Positions 24,099-32,056 of a stretch of DNA of 64,000 bases are shown here, piece by piece. This DNA comes from a virus: IMG/VR virus record IMGVR_UViG_3300034375_003113, positions 1-64,000 of that record. The stretch is one strand, 5' to 3'. Within the stretch, counting starts at the first letter, position 1. Each line of letters opens with the position of its first letter. The translations under genes were made by a program, and so were the position numbers. Under the pieces are notes generated by a model. That model had not been told where the DNA came from. It ran no database searches and saw only the letters and a program-made list of their open reading frames with translations.

Positions 24099-24638
24099 TT
24101 AAAACTTATCTGTTTGATTTCCCCAACTATCCCAACCACTTCTTTGCGTTCTAGCAAATAGTTCTATATAAGGTCCCTCCAATAAGTTCTCTATATGATT
24201 GTACATTATATCTGGTTTTCTACTATGTTCTCTACGTTTTTCTACAACTAGTTGTGGCACACTTTTTGATAGTCTTTTAGGTTTGCCCTTTGTTGCAAGT
24301 AAACACATTTCAGGATTACCTCTAGTCCAATAACCTAGACCTGTGAAAAAACCTTCAGATTTTTTATTTGTCTTTGCCCACGTAAAGGCTACAGTTTTGT
24401 ATTTAAACCCCCAAGCATTAATCACTTCAAAGGCCTTATCTAACATAGGGTCAATTACCCACATTAATAATACTGAATTATCATTTGCTATATTATTTAC
24501 AGGTAAATTACATATGTCTTTAAAGTTCATAACATTGTAATGTTTTTCAGGACTTCTATCTTTACCCTTGTTTGAATATGTTTTAAAAGACCATGGTGGG
24601 TCAGCGTATATTACACTATACTTTTTATCAATGTCCAT
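24099..24638 (-). CDS. MT-A70 family adenine methyltransferase
   Basis: The 179-residue protein has DPPW at 13-16 within YSVIYADPPWSFKTY, the catalytic and SAM-binding motif of the MT-A70 family. LLMWVIDPMLDKAFEVINAWGFKYKTVAFTWAK is the characteristic following strand-helix, and YIELFARTQRSGWDSWGNQ the C-terminal motif. These are N6-adenine methyltransferases; in phages the target is usually DNA and may protect against restriction or act in regulation. It overlaps the small membrane protein gene by 28 nt. Confidence 0.88.
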   Translation of the reverse strand: MDIDKKYSVIYADPPWSFKTYSNKGKDRSPEKHYNVMNFKDICNLPVNNIANDNSVLLMWVIDPMLDKAFEVINAWGFKYKTVAFTWAKTNKKSEGFFTGLGYWTRGNPEMCLLATKGKPKRLSKSVPQLVVEKRREHSRKPDIMYNHIENLLEGPYIELFARTQRSGWDSWGNQTDKF

Positions 24639-24754
24639 ATCAATAATATAATAATTAAAAATCTAGGAATACTCCAATCAGTTTTAATTGCAAGTATGCC
24701 TCCTGTTGCGTAACCCCAATGTGCCATAACCATAACTAGAAAAAAATCTATCAT
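24611..24754 (-). CDS. Small 47-aa membrane protein after gp43
   Basis: A frame starts with ATGA overlapping the DNA polymerase stop (24751-24754) and runs to 24611. The 47 residues contain two hydrophobic stretches (about 3-23 and 31-46) with a GWS/DWS-type turn. It fills the gap that would otherwise be empty. The coupling to gp43 and the membrane character support it. Function unknown. Confidence 0.55.
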   Translation of the reverse strand: MIDFFLVMVMAHWGYATGGILAIKTDWSIPRFLIIILLIWTLIKSIV

Positions 24755-27252
24755 TCAAAGAAACTTTCAAGTGTGGCCTCACGTTCTAACTTCCACCCTA
24801 TCGAGTCAAGTATAAATCTCAACGGATCAGTAAATGTTTTTTGAAATTGTGTATCGTAATCTACGTACTTGTGTAATTCAAACTCATATGGTATTTTTGT
24901 AGAGAAAGATATAACTGTATCTTTAACTGTATTAGGTTGTTTTAACATTAAGAATTTAATTTTATCGCCATCTTGTATATAAGGATATTTCATACCTAGT
25001 TTGTGTTTACTAATATTATGATTATATATCAATGCACCTTTGACATGTATAGGTGTGCCTTTCTTATAAATTGAATTGCTGTCAATGTATTTGTTGAGAT
25101 TATTACAACTTCTAGGAAAGGCAACCTCCTCTGGCGAGAGTGTCATAAAGACTTCTTTGAAGTCATTTACGAATTTTATTAGAGCGTCTTCGCTGTCATT
25201 CATAATTACACGAATAGCATCCTTAATCTTACCTCTACATACTTCAGGTGTGGATGACTTAACTGCTTCTACGCCCATAATCTTTAGTTTAGGTATATCA
25301 TATTTGACACCTTCTTCATCAAATACATTCATCATATATCGTTTTTTAGCAACCCATATACCTTTGTTAGCAATTGCTTCTCGTTTCATAATCATTTTTT
25401 GTTGATAAGCATTTACATATTTTGCAAGATTTTCAAAACTACTATCAATAACTTTTTGTATTTTTTCTTCAGCTGCTTTATCTAAAAAGTCAACTATTTG
25501 TTTTGTTGATTTACCTTTGCAAACTTTTTCAACAAGTGTATCTAATTTTAGATAGATTGAATCTGTATCAGACGCCACAACATAGTTTTTATTATCTGTG
25601 CCTAGCAACTTGTTCATAAATTTATTTACGTCACGTTCTATCCAACGAATAGATAACTGGCCACCTAGTGTAATTGCCTCTGCCTGTTTTACATCAAAGT
25701 ATCTGAAATATTGATTGCCAATAGCACCATAAGCAGAGTTAAGTGAAATCTTTTTTGCCATCTGTATATTGTGACAACGAGAAATCTCGTTTGAATAGAT
25801 TGGGTCTTTTGTCTTTTGATATTCTTTCTTGGCTTCAATTGCCTTCTTCTTATATACTACACGTTCGGTGTACATCTTCTCCATAAGTTCAGGTAAGAAA
25901 CCTTGTTTATCTCTTTTAAACATGGCACCGTTTGGTGCAATAGTCACATTACGATCTTTTGCCCATTTGAGATTTAATCTTTCATCTAAAAAATTTTCTA
26001 CACCTACTGCTTTAGGTTCTGTACCTACAAACATTTCAGGACTAATATTGTATTGCATAATTAAGTGTGGATACAAACTGTTTAAATCAAACGAAACAAT
26101 CCAGTTATGCAAACCTAGTTGTGGATCTTTTACATATGCACCTTCGTATTGTGTGTCCTTAATCTGATCTTCTCTAGGTGGTATTTGAATATTTTTTGTA
26201 AGTAAATGATTATAGATGATTGTATCCCAACACCTTACTTGTGAATAAACATCTGTATAGTTTACCTTGTAATCATATGCCATAGTCAGGCATAACTCAA
26301 TCAGTTTCATTTTGTCTTCGAGTCTATCAACAAGTTCTACGTCTTGTATATTGTACTCTACAAACCTTTGATAATCTTTTGTATAGAAATCTTTAAACGT
26401 TTCATATGGGTTATCTAATTTCTGTTCGCCTAGTTCTACCTTAGCAATGTAATTAAGTTTATAACTTTCTTGTCGGACATATGTAAACTTTTTATACAGA
26501 TCAAAATAATCTAGTACAGATACACCTAGTATATTCCATATTTGATTGCTTTTATTACCAAGTTGTATTCTATCTGCGTTGACATAATTCCATGGTGACA
26601 TTTTATTGATTGTATCATTATCAAAGATATATCTCATACGATTCATAAGATAAGGCATATCAAAAAACTTTACATTCCAACCTGTTAGAATATCAGGATG
26701 ATTCTTACACCAGAATTTTAGAAACTCTAGCAACATGTGCTTTTCATTTTGACATTTTACATAAGTTACATTTGTCTTTTTAGAAATGAAGTCACCTGTA
26801 CCCCATGTGATAATCTGTTTATTGCTGTGATTTTTTATAGTGATACAAATAATCGTTTCTTTTGCAGTATCTGGATCGGGAAAGCCACCTTCACACTCGG
26901 TTTCTATATCAAGTGTGAATATCTTAATGTAGTCTTTGTTCCACTTCATCTCGCCTTTGTATTCGTCAGCGATGTATTGATAGTTGTATCTATTCATACC
27001 AAAGATTTTATACTCTGGTATAGGTGCATACTCACTATAGAAATGTTTTGCTTTTGATATAGAATCAAATCGTTTTGCTTTTAGATTAGTACCATCTAAA
27101 GTTTTATATTTTGATTCTTCTTTTGTAGGTAGGTATAGTGTAGGACTATAATTGATACGACTTAAATAAGATTGCCCATTATTGACACCTCTAATAAGAA
27201 GTTTACCTTTATGCTCTACAACATTTGTATAAAAACTACTCGCCAAATTCAT
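24751..27252 (-). CDS. 43: gp43 family B DNA polymerase
   Basis: The 833-residue protein shows the 3'-5' exonuclease motif DIE at 115-117 (FTLDIETECEGGFPD), NVKFFDMPYL (ExoII) and the YNIQDVELV motif. The polymerase motif A is DLNSLYP, motif B is KISLNSAYGAIGN, and motif C is SDTDSIYL. It is a little shorter than T4 gp43 (898). With gp44/62 and gp45 it forms the replicative holoenzyme. The start MNLASSFYTN aligns with the T4 N-terminus (MKEFYI), so a later start is unlikely, yet the promoter -10 lies only 5 nt upstream (see findings). Confidence 0.95.
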   Translation of the reverse strand: MNLASSFYTNVVEHKGKLLIRGVNNGQSYLSRINYSPTLYLPTKEESKYKTLDGTNLKAKRFDSISKAKHFYSEYAPIPEYKIFGMNRYNYQYIADEYKGEMKWNKDYIKIFTLDIETECEGGFPDPDTAKETIICITIKNHSNKQIITWGTGDFISKKTNVTYVKCQNEKHMLLEFLKFWCKNHPDILTGWNVKFFDMPYLMNRMRYIFDNDTINKMSPWNYVNADRIQLGNKSNQIWNILGVSVLDYFDLYKKFTYVRQESYKLNYIAKVELGEQKLDNPYETFKDFYTKDYQRFVEYNIQDVELVDRLEDKMKLIELCLTMAYDYKVNYTDVYSQVRCWDTIIYNHLLTKNIQIPPREDQIKDTQYEGAYVKDPQLGLHNWIVSFDLNSLYPHLIMQYNISPEMFVGTEPKAVGVENFLDERLNLKWAKDRNVTIAPNGAMFKRDKQGFLPELMEKMYTERVVYKKKAIEAKKEYQKTKDPIYSNEISRCHNIQMAKKISLNSAYGAIGNQYFRYFDVKQAEAITLGGQLSIRWIERDVNKFMNKLLGTDNKNYVVASDTDSIYLKLDTLVEKVCKGKSTKQIVDFLDKAAEEKIQKVIDSSFENLAKYVNAYQQKMIMKREAIANKGIWVAKKRYMMNVFDEEGVKYDIPKLKIMGVEAVKSSTPEVCRGKIKDAIRVIMNDSEDALIKFVNDFKEVFMTLSPEEVAFPRSCNNLNKYIDSNSIYKKGTPIHVKGALIYNHNISKHKLGMKYPYIQDGDKIKFLMLKQPNTVKDTVISFSTKIPYEFELHKYVDYDTQFQKTFTDPLRFILDSIGWKLEREATLESFFE

Positions 27253-27257
27253 ATCTT

Positions 27258-27286
27258 ATTATAACACGATTGATTTTAAAAGTCAA
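27258..27286 (-). promoter_or_regulatory. Sigma70-like promoter at the gp43 start, predicted leaderless
   Basis: Minus strand TTGACT (27281-27286), 17 nt, TATAAT (27258-27263). Only AAGAT separates TATAAT from the gp43 ATG, so transcription should begin at or inside the start codon. Confidence 0.7.
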
Positions 27287-27288
27287 TA

Positions 27289-27585
27289 CTATGTGATAAT
27301 TTTTGCTTTAGGTGTAACTATCTGACCTGTATTTTGTTGATATGCACCAATCATATTATCATCTGGTGTAGTGTCAGTAATTATATTTGCCTCTTTGATA
27401 TGTATAACTTCATCCTTTGTGTATGGTATGTATGGATGAAATCCTATTTGCATAGGTTTGCCTGGTTGTCCTTGCATTGGTATTAATACAAAAGGTTTCT
27501 TTATTGCCAAGTGATCTGCTCTATCACTTTCTTGTGGCGTACCTATTACGTCCTCTCCAGATGAGAGTCTGTATAGTCTAATCAT
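27289..27585 (-). CDS. Sm-like small protein, paralogue of 42606-43073
   Basis: The 98-residue protein begins MIRLYRLSSGEDVIG, a strand-turn-strand pattern like the start of Sm/LSm barrels, then beta-strand sequence (HLAIKKPFVLIPM) and a disordered Gln/Thr C-terminus. A second gene in this window starts with a similar VKIIRLVSGEEICCKF. Sm proteins bind RNA, but this homology is inferred from a short motif. It sits between gp43 and RegA. The start carries AGGAGTATATTATG. Confidence 0.6.
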   Translation of the reverse strand: MIRLYRLSSGEDVIGTPQESDRADHLAIKKPFVLIPMQGQPGKPMQIGFHPYIPYTKDEVIHIKEANIITDTTPDDNMIGAYQQNTGQIVTPKAKIIT

Positions 27586-27594
27586 AATATACTC

Positions 27595-28029
27595 CTATTC
27601 AGTTTTGTTTTCTTCAGTTGGTTGTTTCTTGCCGATGTTATATTTTGCTTGCAAATTCCATTCGTTTTTTTCTTTGAAAGCAATAATTTTGATTTGTGAT
27701 AAAGGTGCTTTGTTTTCAGCAGCCTCTGATTTGACTATAGATAATAAATTCCAATCTTGTAATAAAACTGATATTGTGTTACGTCTTTGAATATCATTCT
27801 CAACTAATGTAGCTTTCTTACCATCTAAAGCAAAAAGTTCTTTGAAATGTACTATGTAATATTTACCTTGTTTATGTAGTATGTGACAACTTTGAAATAA
27901 AGTTTTATCTTTACGACTTGCAACACCTATTCGGGACAAGGTTTCCCTAATCTTTAGAAAGTCATCTGGCTGTTTGAGTGTAACCTCTAACATCTGCTCA
28001 GGTGACCAATTAAAATTCTCGTCACTCAT
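27595..28029 (-). CDS. regA: RegA translational repressor
   Basis: The 144-residue protein matches T4 RegA over most of its length: VTLKQPDDFLKIRETLSRIGVASRKDKTLFQSCHILHKQGKYYIVHFKELFALDGK is close to the T4 sequence, followed by the conserved DIQRRNTISVLLQDW helix. RegA binds early mRNAs at start codons and blocks initiation. A 13-residue N-terminal addition and an acidic tail differ from T4. Its position between gp62 and gp43 is the T4 arrangement. Confidence 0.93.
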   Translation of the reverse strand: MSDENFNWSPEQMLEVTLKQPDDFLKIRETLSRIGVASRKDKTLFQSCHILHKQGKYYIVHFKELFALDGKKATLVENDIQRRNTISVLLQDWNLLSIVKSEAAENKAPLSQIKIIAFKEKNEWNLQAKYNIGKKQPTEENKTE

Positions 28030-28424
28030 TTTTTTCTCCCACCCTTATCAAGTTTTTCCTTAATAAGATTCAATTGTTTCTTATCCAGTATGTCAAGGGC
28101 TACCTTTGCTTTTGCATTGCTATAACCATAATATTCTTTTACATACTCTAAATTTTTTGATTTAGTAGTTGTAGTCCACTTACCACCAAACCTCTTTCTC
28201 TTACGAATACTATTTAGTAGAAAATGAAACTGTAAACGTTTGGTGAGGCCGTGATGAAAATTCATCTCATTTGCCATCATTATAGCGTCAACATGCTGTG
28301 ATAAACAACGATTTATTACGTATGGTGGGTACTTCTTTTCCCAAGTGAGATCATCTCCGTCTAGCAAATTAACTTTTGTCCAGTTAAGTGCATTGAGATA
28401 ATCAGATAATTTGTATTCTATCAT
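28026..28424 (-). CDS. 62: gp62 clamp loader small subunit
   Basis: The 132-residue protein carries the gp62 pattern: DYLNALNWTKVNL near the N-terminus, YPPYVINRCLSQHVDAIMMANEMN in the middle and a helical C-terminus rich in Lys. It is shorter than T4 gp62 (187). With gp44 it loads the gp45 clamp onto primer-template DNA. It overlaps regA by ATGA and lies just after the tRNA gene, with an ATATTATG start. Confidence 0.85.
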   Translation of the reverse strand: MIEYKLSDYLNALNWTKVNLLDGDDLTWEKKYPPYVINRCLSQHVDAIMMANEMNFHHGLTKRLQFHFLLNSIRKRKRFGGKWTTTTKSKNLEYVKEYYGYSNAKAKVALDILDKKQLNLIKEKLDKGGRKK

Positions 28425-28435
28425 AATATAATTTC

Positions 28436-28511
28436 TGGTGCCGCTTCACGGATTTGAACCGCGGACCTACTGATTACAAATCAGTTGCTCTACCAACTGA
28501 GCTAAAGCGGC
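28436..28511 (-). tRNA. tRNA-Thr (anticodon TGT), CCA encoded
   Basis: The minus strand folds as a complete cloverleaf: acceptor GCCGCTT pairs with AAGCGGC. The D arm has GCTC-AGTTGGTAGA-GCAA, the anticodon stem is ACTGA/TCAGT around TTTGTAA, and the T arm contains GTTCAAATC. Loop positions 34-36 read TGT, giving Thr(UGU). Discriminator A and CCA are encoded at 28436-28439. It lies between gp62 and a 51-residue gene. It would favour ACA codons, which are plentiful in these genes. Confidence 0.93.
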
Positions 28512-28517
28512 CCATTG

Positions 28518-28673
28518 TTAGTGTTTTCTTTCGTGTTTCTTATGACCTTTATGAGAACCCATATAGTAATCGCCTGGTTCATAATCCCATCTCTTACCGT
28601 GATGACCTCTTATATCAGCATACCACATTCTTAACTTCACTATCAAAGTTCTAAAAAATGTTCTTCTTGCCAT
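28518..28673 (-). CDS. Small basic His-rich protein, 51 aa
   Basis: The frame between the tRNA and gp44 begins MARRTFFRTLIVKLRMW and ends with a His/Lys cluster (SHKGHKKHERKH). GAGGATGAA precedes the ATG, a good ribosome site. The basic, His-rich C-terminus could bind nucleic acid or metal. No family known; conservation next to gp44 in relatives would confirm it. Confidence 0.65.
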   Translation of the reverse strand: MARRTFFRTLIVKLRMWYADIRGHHGKRWDYEPGDYYMGSHKGHKKHERKH

Positions 28674-28681
28674 TTCATCCT

Positions 28682-29626
28682 CTATTTAAATTTACATTCT
28701 GCCATGATTTGTGTTAGGCACGCAACCATATTTATCTCATGGTCTGCCACAAAGGCTGATTTATATTGATAATCAGCAATTGTTAGAACGGCTGCAGGGA
28801 TAGATTGAGGTTGTAGATGTTTATATAGAATATCATAGATACCAGTAAACAAAGAAGATGGATCTTTATCAAGGTTTTGAACAACCCATTTTCTCATATC
28901 ACCGAACCTTTTCTCTTTTAGAAATGAAATCAATTGTTTATTATTGATTTCTGACATAGATACAAGTATACCACTATCTATCTTACCTCTTACAGAATAT
29001 CTTTGTAATTCGTTTATCGTTCTTCTAAAGTCTGGATAGTGTCTTTGTATTAGTTCAGCAAGTACTTTGTTATCAAACTCTATATTCTCTGCCTTCAATA
29101 CATCACCTAGTCTTTTAAGAAATGCAGTAGCAGTTTTTACTTTCTGACCATTAGTAATACGAAAATCAATAACTGTACAACGACTATGTAATGCAGGTAT
29201 GATTTTGTTTTTGAAATTACAAGTAAATATAAATCTACAATTCTTGTAAAACGTTTCAATGAAATTACGCAACGCAGGTTGAACACTATCAGCATTCATA
29301 TAATCTGCCTCGTCTATAATAACAACTTTATGATTAGAACCACCTTCTAGTGATACACTAGAGGCGAAGTTTTTGATTGTGGTACGTAAAGTATCAATAT
29401 GTCTACCTTCATCTGAACCATTGATGATTAAATAATCAGCACCTAGTTCTTCACACAAGGCACGAGCAACTGTTGTCTTACCCGTACCTGCTGTGCCTGA
29501 AAGGAGAAGATTAGGAATTTCTTTTTGTATTAGAAACTTACTAAAGGTATTCTTTAAATCTTCAGTTAAGATACATTCTGATATTTTTTTAGGACGGTAT
29601 TTTTCAACCCATAGAAAATCTGACAT
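28682..29626 (-). CDS. 44: gp44 clamp loader ATPase
   Basis: The 314-residue AAA+ protein begins MSDFLWVEKYRPKKISECIL, a near-match to clamp loader N-termini. Walker A SGTAGTGKT is at 43-51, Walker B is KVVIIDEADYM, and the sensor region includes FIFTCNFKNKIIPALHSRC (the SRC motif). Length agrees with T4 gp44 (319). It forms the clamp loader with gp62 and couples ATP hydrolysis to placement of gp45. Confidence 0.95.
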   Translation of the reverse strand: MSDFLWVEKYRPKKISECILTEDLKNTFSKFLIQKEIPNLLLSGTAGTGKTTVARALCEELGADYLIINGSDEGRHIDTLRTTIKNFASSVSLEGGSNHKVVIIDEADYMNADSVQPALRNFIETFYKNCRFIFTCNFKNKIIPALHSRCTVIDFRITNGQKVKTATAFLKRLGDVLKAENIEFDNKVLAELIQRHYPDFRRTINELQRYSVRGKIDSGILVSMSEINNKQLISFLKEKRFGDMRKWVVQNLDKDPSSLFTGIYDILYKHLQPQSIPAAVLTIADYQYKSAFVADHEINMVACLTQIMAECKFK

Positions 29627-29635
29627 ATAACAACC

Positions 29636-30301
29636 TTAAAATGTTGAGTCAGCTTCTAAAGCGATCCAGTATTGTACTTGTACCTTTTTGTTTATGAAGT
29701 GAGCAATCTTTGCCTTTGATAATGCAACATCATAATCACCAGGAATAATCTTCATATTCTCGGCCTTGATATATGCAGTAAACTCTATATCAGTTTCGCC
29801 TACAATAATAGACGATTCGTTAGAGTTGCTATTCTTCTTATCTAATGCAACTAACTTAATCTTACCATCTTCACCTTTAAATGCAATATCAGGTAGACTT
29901 AAATTAGTATATAATTTTTTAACAGACTCATAATCAGCATTGTTCAATGAGAACGATACTGTTTTGTCTGGCATTGTTATAGATTTAGAAGGATATCTCA
30001 ATGTAGATTTTTCAGCAAAAGCATATCTTGCTGATAAAGATGTCTTCTCATCTTGTATTTTTAGGTTTGCAGAACCATTAAAATTCAATACAGGTTGTGT
30101 AAAAGAATCTAATGCTCTTAAAAACTCTGGCAAATCATATACACCAAATTCAGTTTCAAACTCATCTTCAACATTGGCTTCTGCCATAATGTTTTTCATT
30201 GTAGAAACTGTAGATAGTTTCTTACCAGGTTTAAATAGTATATTAGCATTTATATCACTAAAATTTCTTAATATACTAATTGTATTATCACTTATTTTCA
30301 T
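29636..30301 (-). CDS. 45: gp45 sliding clamp
   Basis: The 221-residue protein (T4 gp45 is 228) begins MKISDNTISILRNFSDINANILFKPGKKL, close to the T4 clamp start. It has the expected beta-alpha-beta repeats, including LPEFLRALDSF and a C-terminus VQYWIALEADSTF typical of gp45. The trimeric clamp tethers gp43 and also activates late transcription through gp55 and gp33. It overlaps DUF3310 by ATGA. Confidence 0.93.
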   Translation of the reverse strand: MKISDNTISILRNFSDINANILFKPGKKLSTVSTMKNIMAEANVEDEFETEFGVYDLPEFLRALDSFTQPVLNFNGSANLKIQDEKTSLSARYAFAEKSTLRYPSKSITMPDKTVSFSLNNADYESVKKLYTNLSLPDIAFKGEDGKIKLVALDKKNSNSNESSIIVGETDIEFTAYIKAENMKIIPGDYDVALSKAKIAHFINKKVQVQYWIALEADSTF

Positions 30302-30561
30302 TTCTTATCCTTATCATTATTTAATAATAGTATAACATAATGTAATGCTTTAAGCAAGTCTTTACGATTATAACCACTTTTTCTGCCATACCTTGACAAA
30401 TACTTAATTGCATTTGCCTGACAAAAATCACTTTTAATTCCAATAGACTTTAATAAATCTAAAGTTTGGATACCATCTTTACCAGACGAGTAATGTTGTC
30501 CGTATGTGGACTCAATGTACTCTTTAATCTCTTTTAAGATTTTATCCTCATTGTATTTCAT
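30298..30561 (-). CDS. DUF3310 family protein
   Basis: The 87-residue protein has the DUF3310 pattern: EYIESTYGQHYSSGKDGIQTLDLLKSIG, then FCQANAIKYLSRYGRKSGYNRKDLLKALHYVILLL. This family is widespread in phages, often beside nucleotide or replication genes, and its function is unknown. It is the first gene of the gp45-gp44-gp62-regA block, and its promoter predicts a transcript starting at the AUG. Confidence 0.85.
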   Translation of the reverse strand: MKYNEDKILKEIKEYIESTYGQHYSSGKDGIQTLDLLKSIGIKSDFCQANAIKYLSRYGRKSGYNRKDLLKALHYVILLLNNDKDKK

Positions 30562-30567
30562 AATATT

Positions 30568-30596
30568 ATTATATCACTAAATTGCGTTTGAGTCAA
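30568..30596 (-). promoter_or_regulatory. Sigma70-like promoter at the DUF3310 start, predicted leaderless
   Basis: Minus strand TTGACT (30591-30596), 17 nt, TATAAT (30568-30573). Exactly six bases, AATATT, separate the -10 from the ATG at 30561, so +1 falls on the A of the start codon. It should drive the clamp and clamp-loader operon. Confidence 0.75.
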
Positions 30597-31101
30597 GCCT
30601 ACTTGCTTGTAGATATTTTAAAACTTTTTCAGGAGTAGATTCCTCATAAGGGTCTCCTGATGTATTGTTACCTTTACCAGGTTCTACAAACATTTCTTCT
30701 ATTACACCATTGTTTACAATCATAGCATATCTCCATGATCTCATACCAAAACCTATAACAGTTTTCTCTACAAGCATATCCATTGCGTCTGTAAAGTCAC
30801 CATTACCATCAGGTATTACTTTAACGTTTTCTAGTTTTTGATTTTGTGCCCAGGCATTCATAACAAACGAATCATTTACTGACATACAATATATGTCATC
30901 AATATTGTGTTGTTTAAACACACTATATAATTTTTCGTATCCTGGTAATTGTTGAGTTGAACATGTAGGAGTAAAAGCGCCTGGTAATGAAAACAGTATA
31001 ACTCTCTTATCTTTAAAATACGTATTCGTATTTGTATCTGTCCATTCGCCTAGCGATCTTACTCTAAAATTTACTTCTGGTACTCTATCACCTTTTTTCA
31101 T
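30577..31101 (-). CDS. Peroxiredoxin, Prx5 type
   Basis: The 174-residue protein carries the active site PGAFTPTCS at 40-48 with peroxidatic Cys47, then a typical Prx5 layout (YCMSVNDSFVMNAWAQNQ, FGMRSWRYAMIVNNGVIEEMFVEPG). It reduces hydroperoxides using thiol donors and could protect infected cells from oxidative stress in surface water. AAGGAG and ATATTATG precede the start. A perfect sigma70-like promoter lies upstream. Confidence 0.92.
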   Translation of the reverse strand: MKKGDRVPEVNFRVRSLGEWTDTNTNTYFKDKRVILFSLPGAFTPTCSTQQLPGYEKLYSVFKQHNIDDIYCMSVNDSFVMNAWAQNQKLENVKVIPDGNGDFTDAMDMLVEKTVIGFGMRSWRYAMIVNNGVIEEMFVEPGKGNNTSGDPYEESTPEKVLKYLQASRLDSNAI

Positions 31102-31126
31102 AATATTTTCTCCTTATAATAATTAC

Positions 31127-31155
31127 ATTATATACTATTCACGTCAATTTGTCAA
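31127..31155 (-). promoter_or_regulatory. Consensus sigma70-like promoter before the peroxiredoxin gene
   Basis: Minus strand TTGACA (31150-31155), 17 nt, TATAAT (31127-31132). Predicted leader about 19 nt with AAGGAG. Confidence 0.8.
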
Positions 31156-31159
31156 TATC

Positions 31160-31315
31160 CTATATACCTTGTAAACGAGAATCTTTTGATGTGATATTTT
31201 TAGTTGCTTTTGGTCTAGCAATTGAATCTTTTGATCTTTTTCTTAAAATAGCAGTTGCAGATTTTTTTGCTCTTGCCTCTTTAATAAACTTTGTTAGATC
31301 CCACTTGAAATTCAT
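31160..31315 (-). CDS. Small basic protein with capsid-targeting-like N-terminus
   Basis: A 51-residue frame begins MNFKWDLTKFIKEARAKKS. Residues 10-14 (FIKEA) resemble the end of the T4 capsid-targeting peptide with the gp21 site I-K-E|A at 11-14. The rest is very basic (RKRSKDS, RPKATKN), as in T4 internal proteins. AAAAAAGGAGGGTGT is a very strong ribosome site and a late promoter sits at 31397-31404. A packaged DNA-binding internal protein is inferred. Confidence 0.65.
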   Translation of the reverse strand: MNFKWDLTKFIKEARAKKSATAILRKRSKDSIARPKATKNITSKDSRLQGI

Positions 31316-31396
31316 ACACCCTCCTTTTTTTTTTAGTTAGGTGCGTTCCTTCGGCACGTGCCTACTTCCGACTCATTTGAGTTGAACGATATTAAG

Positions 31397-31404
31397 TATT
31401 TATA
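31397..31404 (-). promoter_or_regulatory. T4-type late promoter before the small basic protein gene
   Basis: Exact minus-strand TATAAATA about 82 nt before the 51-residue gene. It abuts the terminator hairpin of the Hsp20 gene, so one transcript ends where the next begins. Confidence 0.6.
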
Positions 31405-31432
31405 CGTGCTATGCGTTTAAAACATAGCACGT
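31404..31432 (-). terminator. Hairpin terminator after hsp20
   Basis: ACGTGCTATG and CATAGCACGT form a perfect 10-bp stem with a 9-nt loop, 10 nt downstream of the hsp20 stop. No long U tract follows (ATAAATA instead), so it may act as a transcript-stabilising hairpin as well as a terminator. Confidence 0.6.
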
Positions 31433-31441
31433 ATTGGTTTT

Positions 31442-31897
31442 TTATTTGATTGAGATAGTTCTAGGTTTTTTATGTTCTGGAACAACTCTTTCTAAAGACA
31501 CTCTTAATAGTCCGTCCTTTAATTCAGCGCCTGTAACCTTAACGTCATCAGCGATTGTAAAAGACTTCTTAAAGTATCTTTTAGCGATACCTTTATGTAA
31601 GATTTCACCTCCAGAGTCTACCTTTTCTGTTTTCTTGTCATCTACTTTTTTAGACTCAACAGATAGTACACCTTCCTCAAGGCTTATGTCTATATCTTTT
31701 TTGTTATAACCAGCAAGTGCGATTTGAATATCGTACTTATTCTTATCCATCTTAACTATATTATAGTGTGGAAAAGCTGTAGTTGATATATGATCTAATT
31801 GATGGTCAAACATTGATTCAAAATGTCTGAACGTATCGTCAAATCCTACAGTTAGTGGTCTTAATTGATTGAAAATTGATAGTGCTTTATTGGTCAT
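31442..31897 (-). CDS. Hsp20 family small heat-shock protein
   Basis: The 151-residue protein has an alpha-crystallin domain at about 45-135 (YDIQIALAGYNKKDIDISLEEGVLSVESKK, then RYFKKSFTIADDVKVTGAELKDGLLRVSLERV). The C-terminal I-x-I anchor appears in the final TISIK. It is an ATP-independent holdase that may help capsid or tail assembly; cyanophages carry similar genes. A TATAAATA late promoter lies at 31971-31978, and AGGAGG precedes the ATG. Confidence 0.92.
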   Translation of the reverse strand: MTNKALSIFNQLRPLTVGFDDTFRHFESMFDHQLDHISTTAFPHYNIVKMDKNKYDIQIALAGYNKKDIDISLEEGVLSVESKKVDDKKTEKVDSGGEILHKGIAKRYFKKSFTIADDVKVTGAELKDGLLRVSLERVVPEHKKPRTISIK

Positions 31898-31970
31898 GTA
31901 ACCTCCTATTGTTAAGCAAAGTTAATTTTCTGACAACCCTATAAGGCATTGTCTAGTATTATATAATAAT

Positions 31971-31978
31971 TATTTATA
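31971..31978 (-). promoter_or_regulatory. T4-type late promoter before hsp20
   Basis: Exact minus-strand TATAAATA, about 74 nt before the Hsp20 ATG, just after a structured stretch. It suggests late expression of the chaperone. Confidence 0.6.
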
Positions 31979-31989
31979 TAATTTCAAGC

Positions 31990-32056
31990 GCCAGTTTCCT
32001 TTTGTCACGGAGTTAAACTGGCAAAGATCACCGTTTTTTCGGTAGATTTCTCTACC
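31990..32056 (-). other. Structured intergenic RNA region
   Basis: The 237-nt gap between bS21 and hsp20 holds no credible gene longer than 17 codons. On the minus strand it contains GGTAGA-GAAA-TCTACC (32041-32056, a GNRA-type loop). ACCG-AAAAAA-CGGT (32030-32043) shares bases with that first stem, so the two exclude each other. An 8-bp stem GCCAGTTT/AAACTGGC (31990-32022, 17-nt loop) follows. It may end the bS21 transcript or be a small RNA or attenuator; no known family is recognised. Confidence 0.45.

Noticed and set aside
28454-28654. Plus-strand open frame over the tRNA
   Set aside because: It crosses the tRNA-Thr gene and the reverse of a good 51-residue gene; no independent support.
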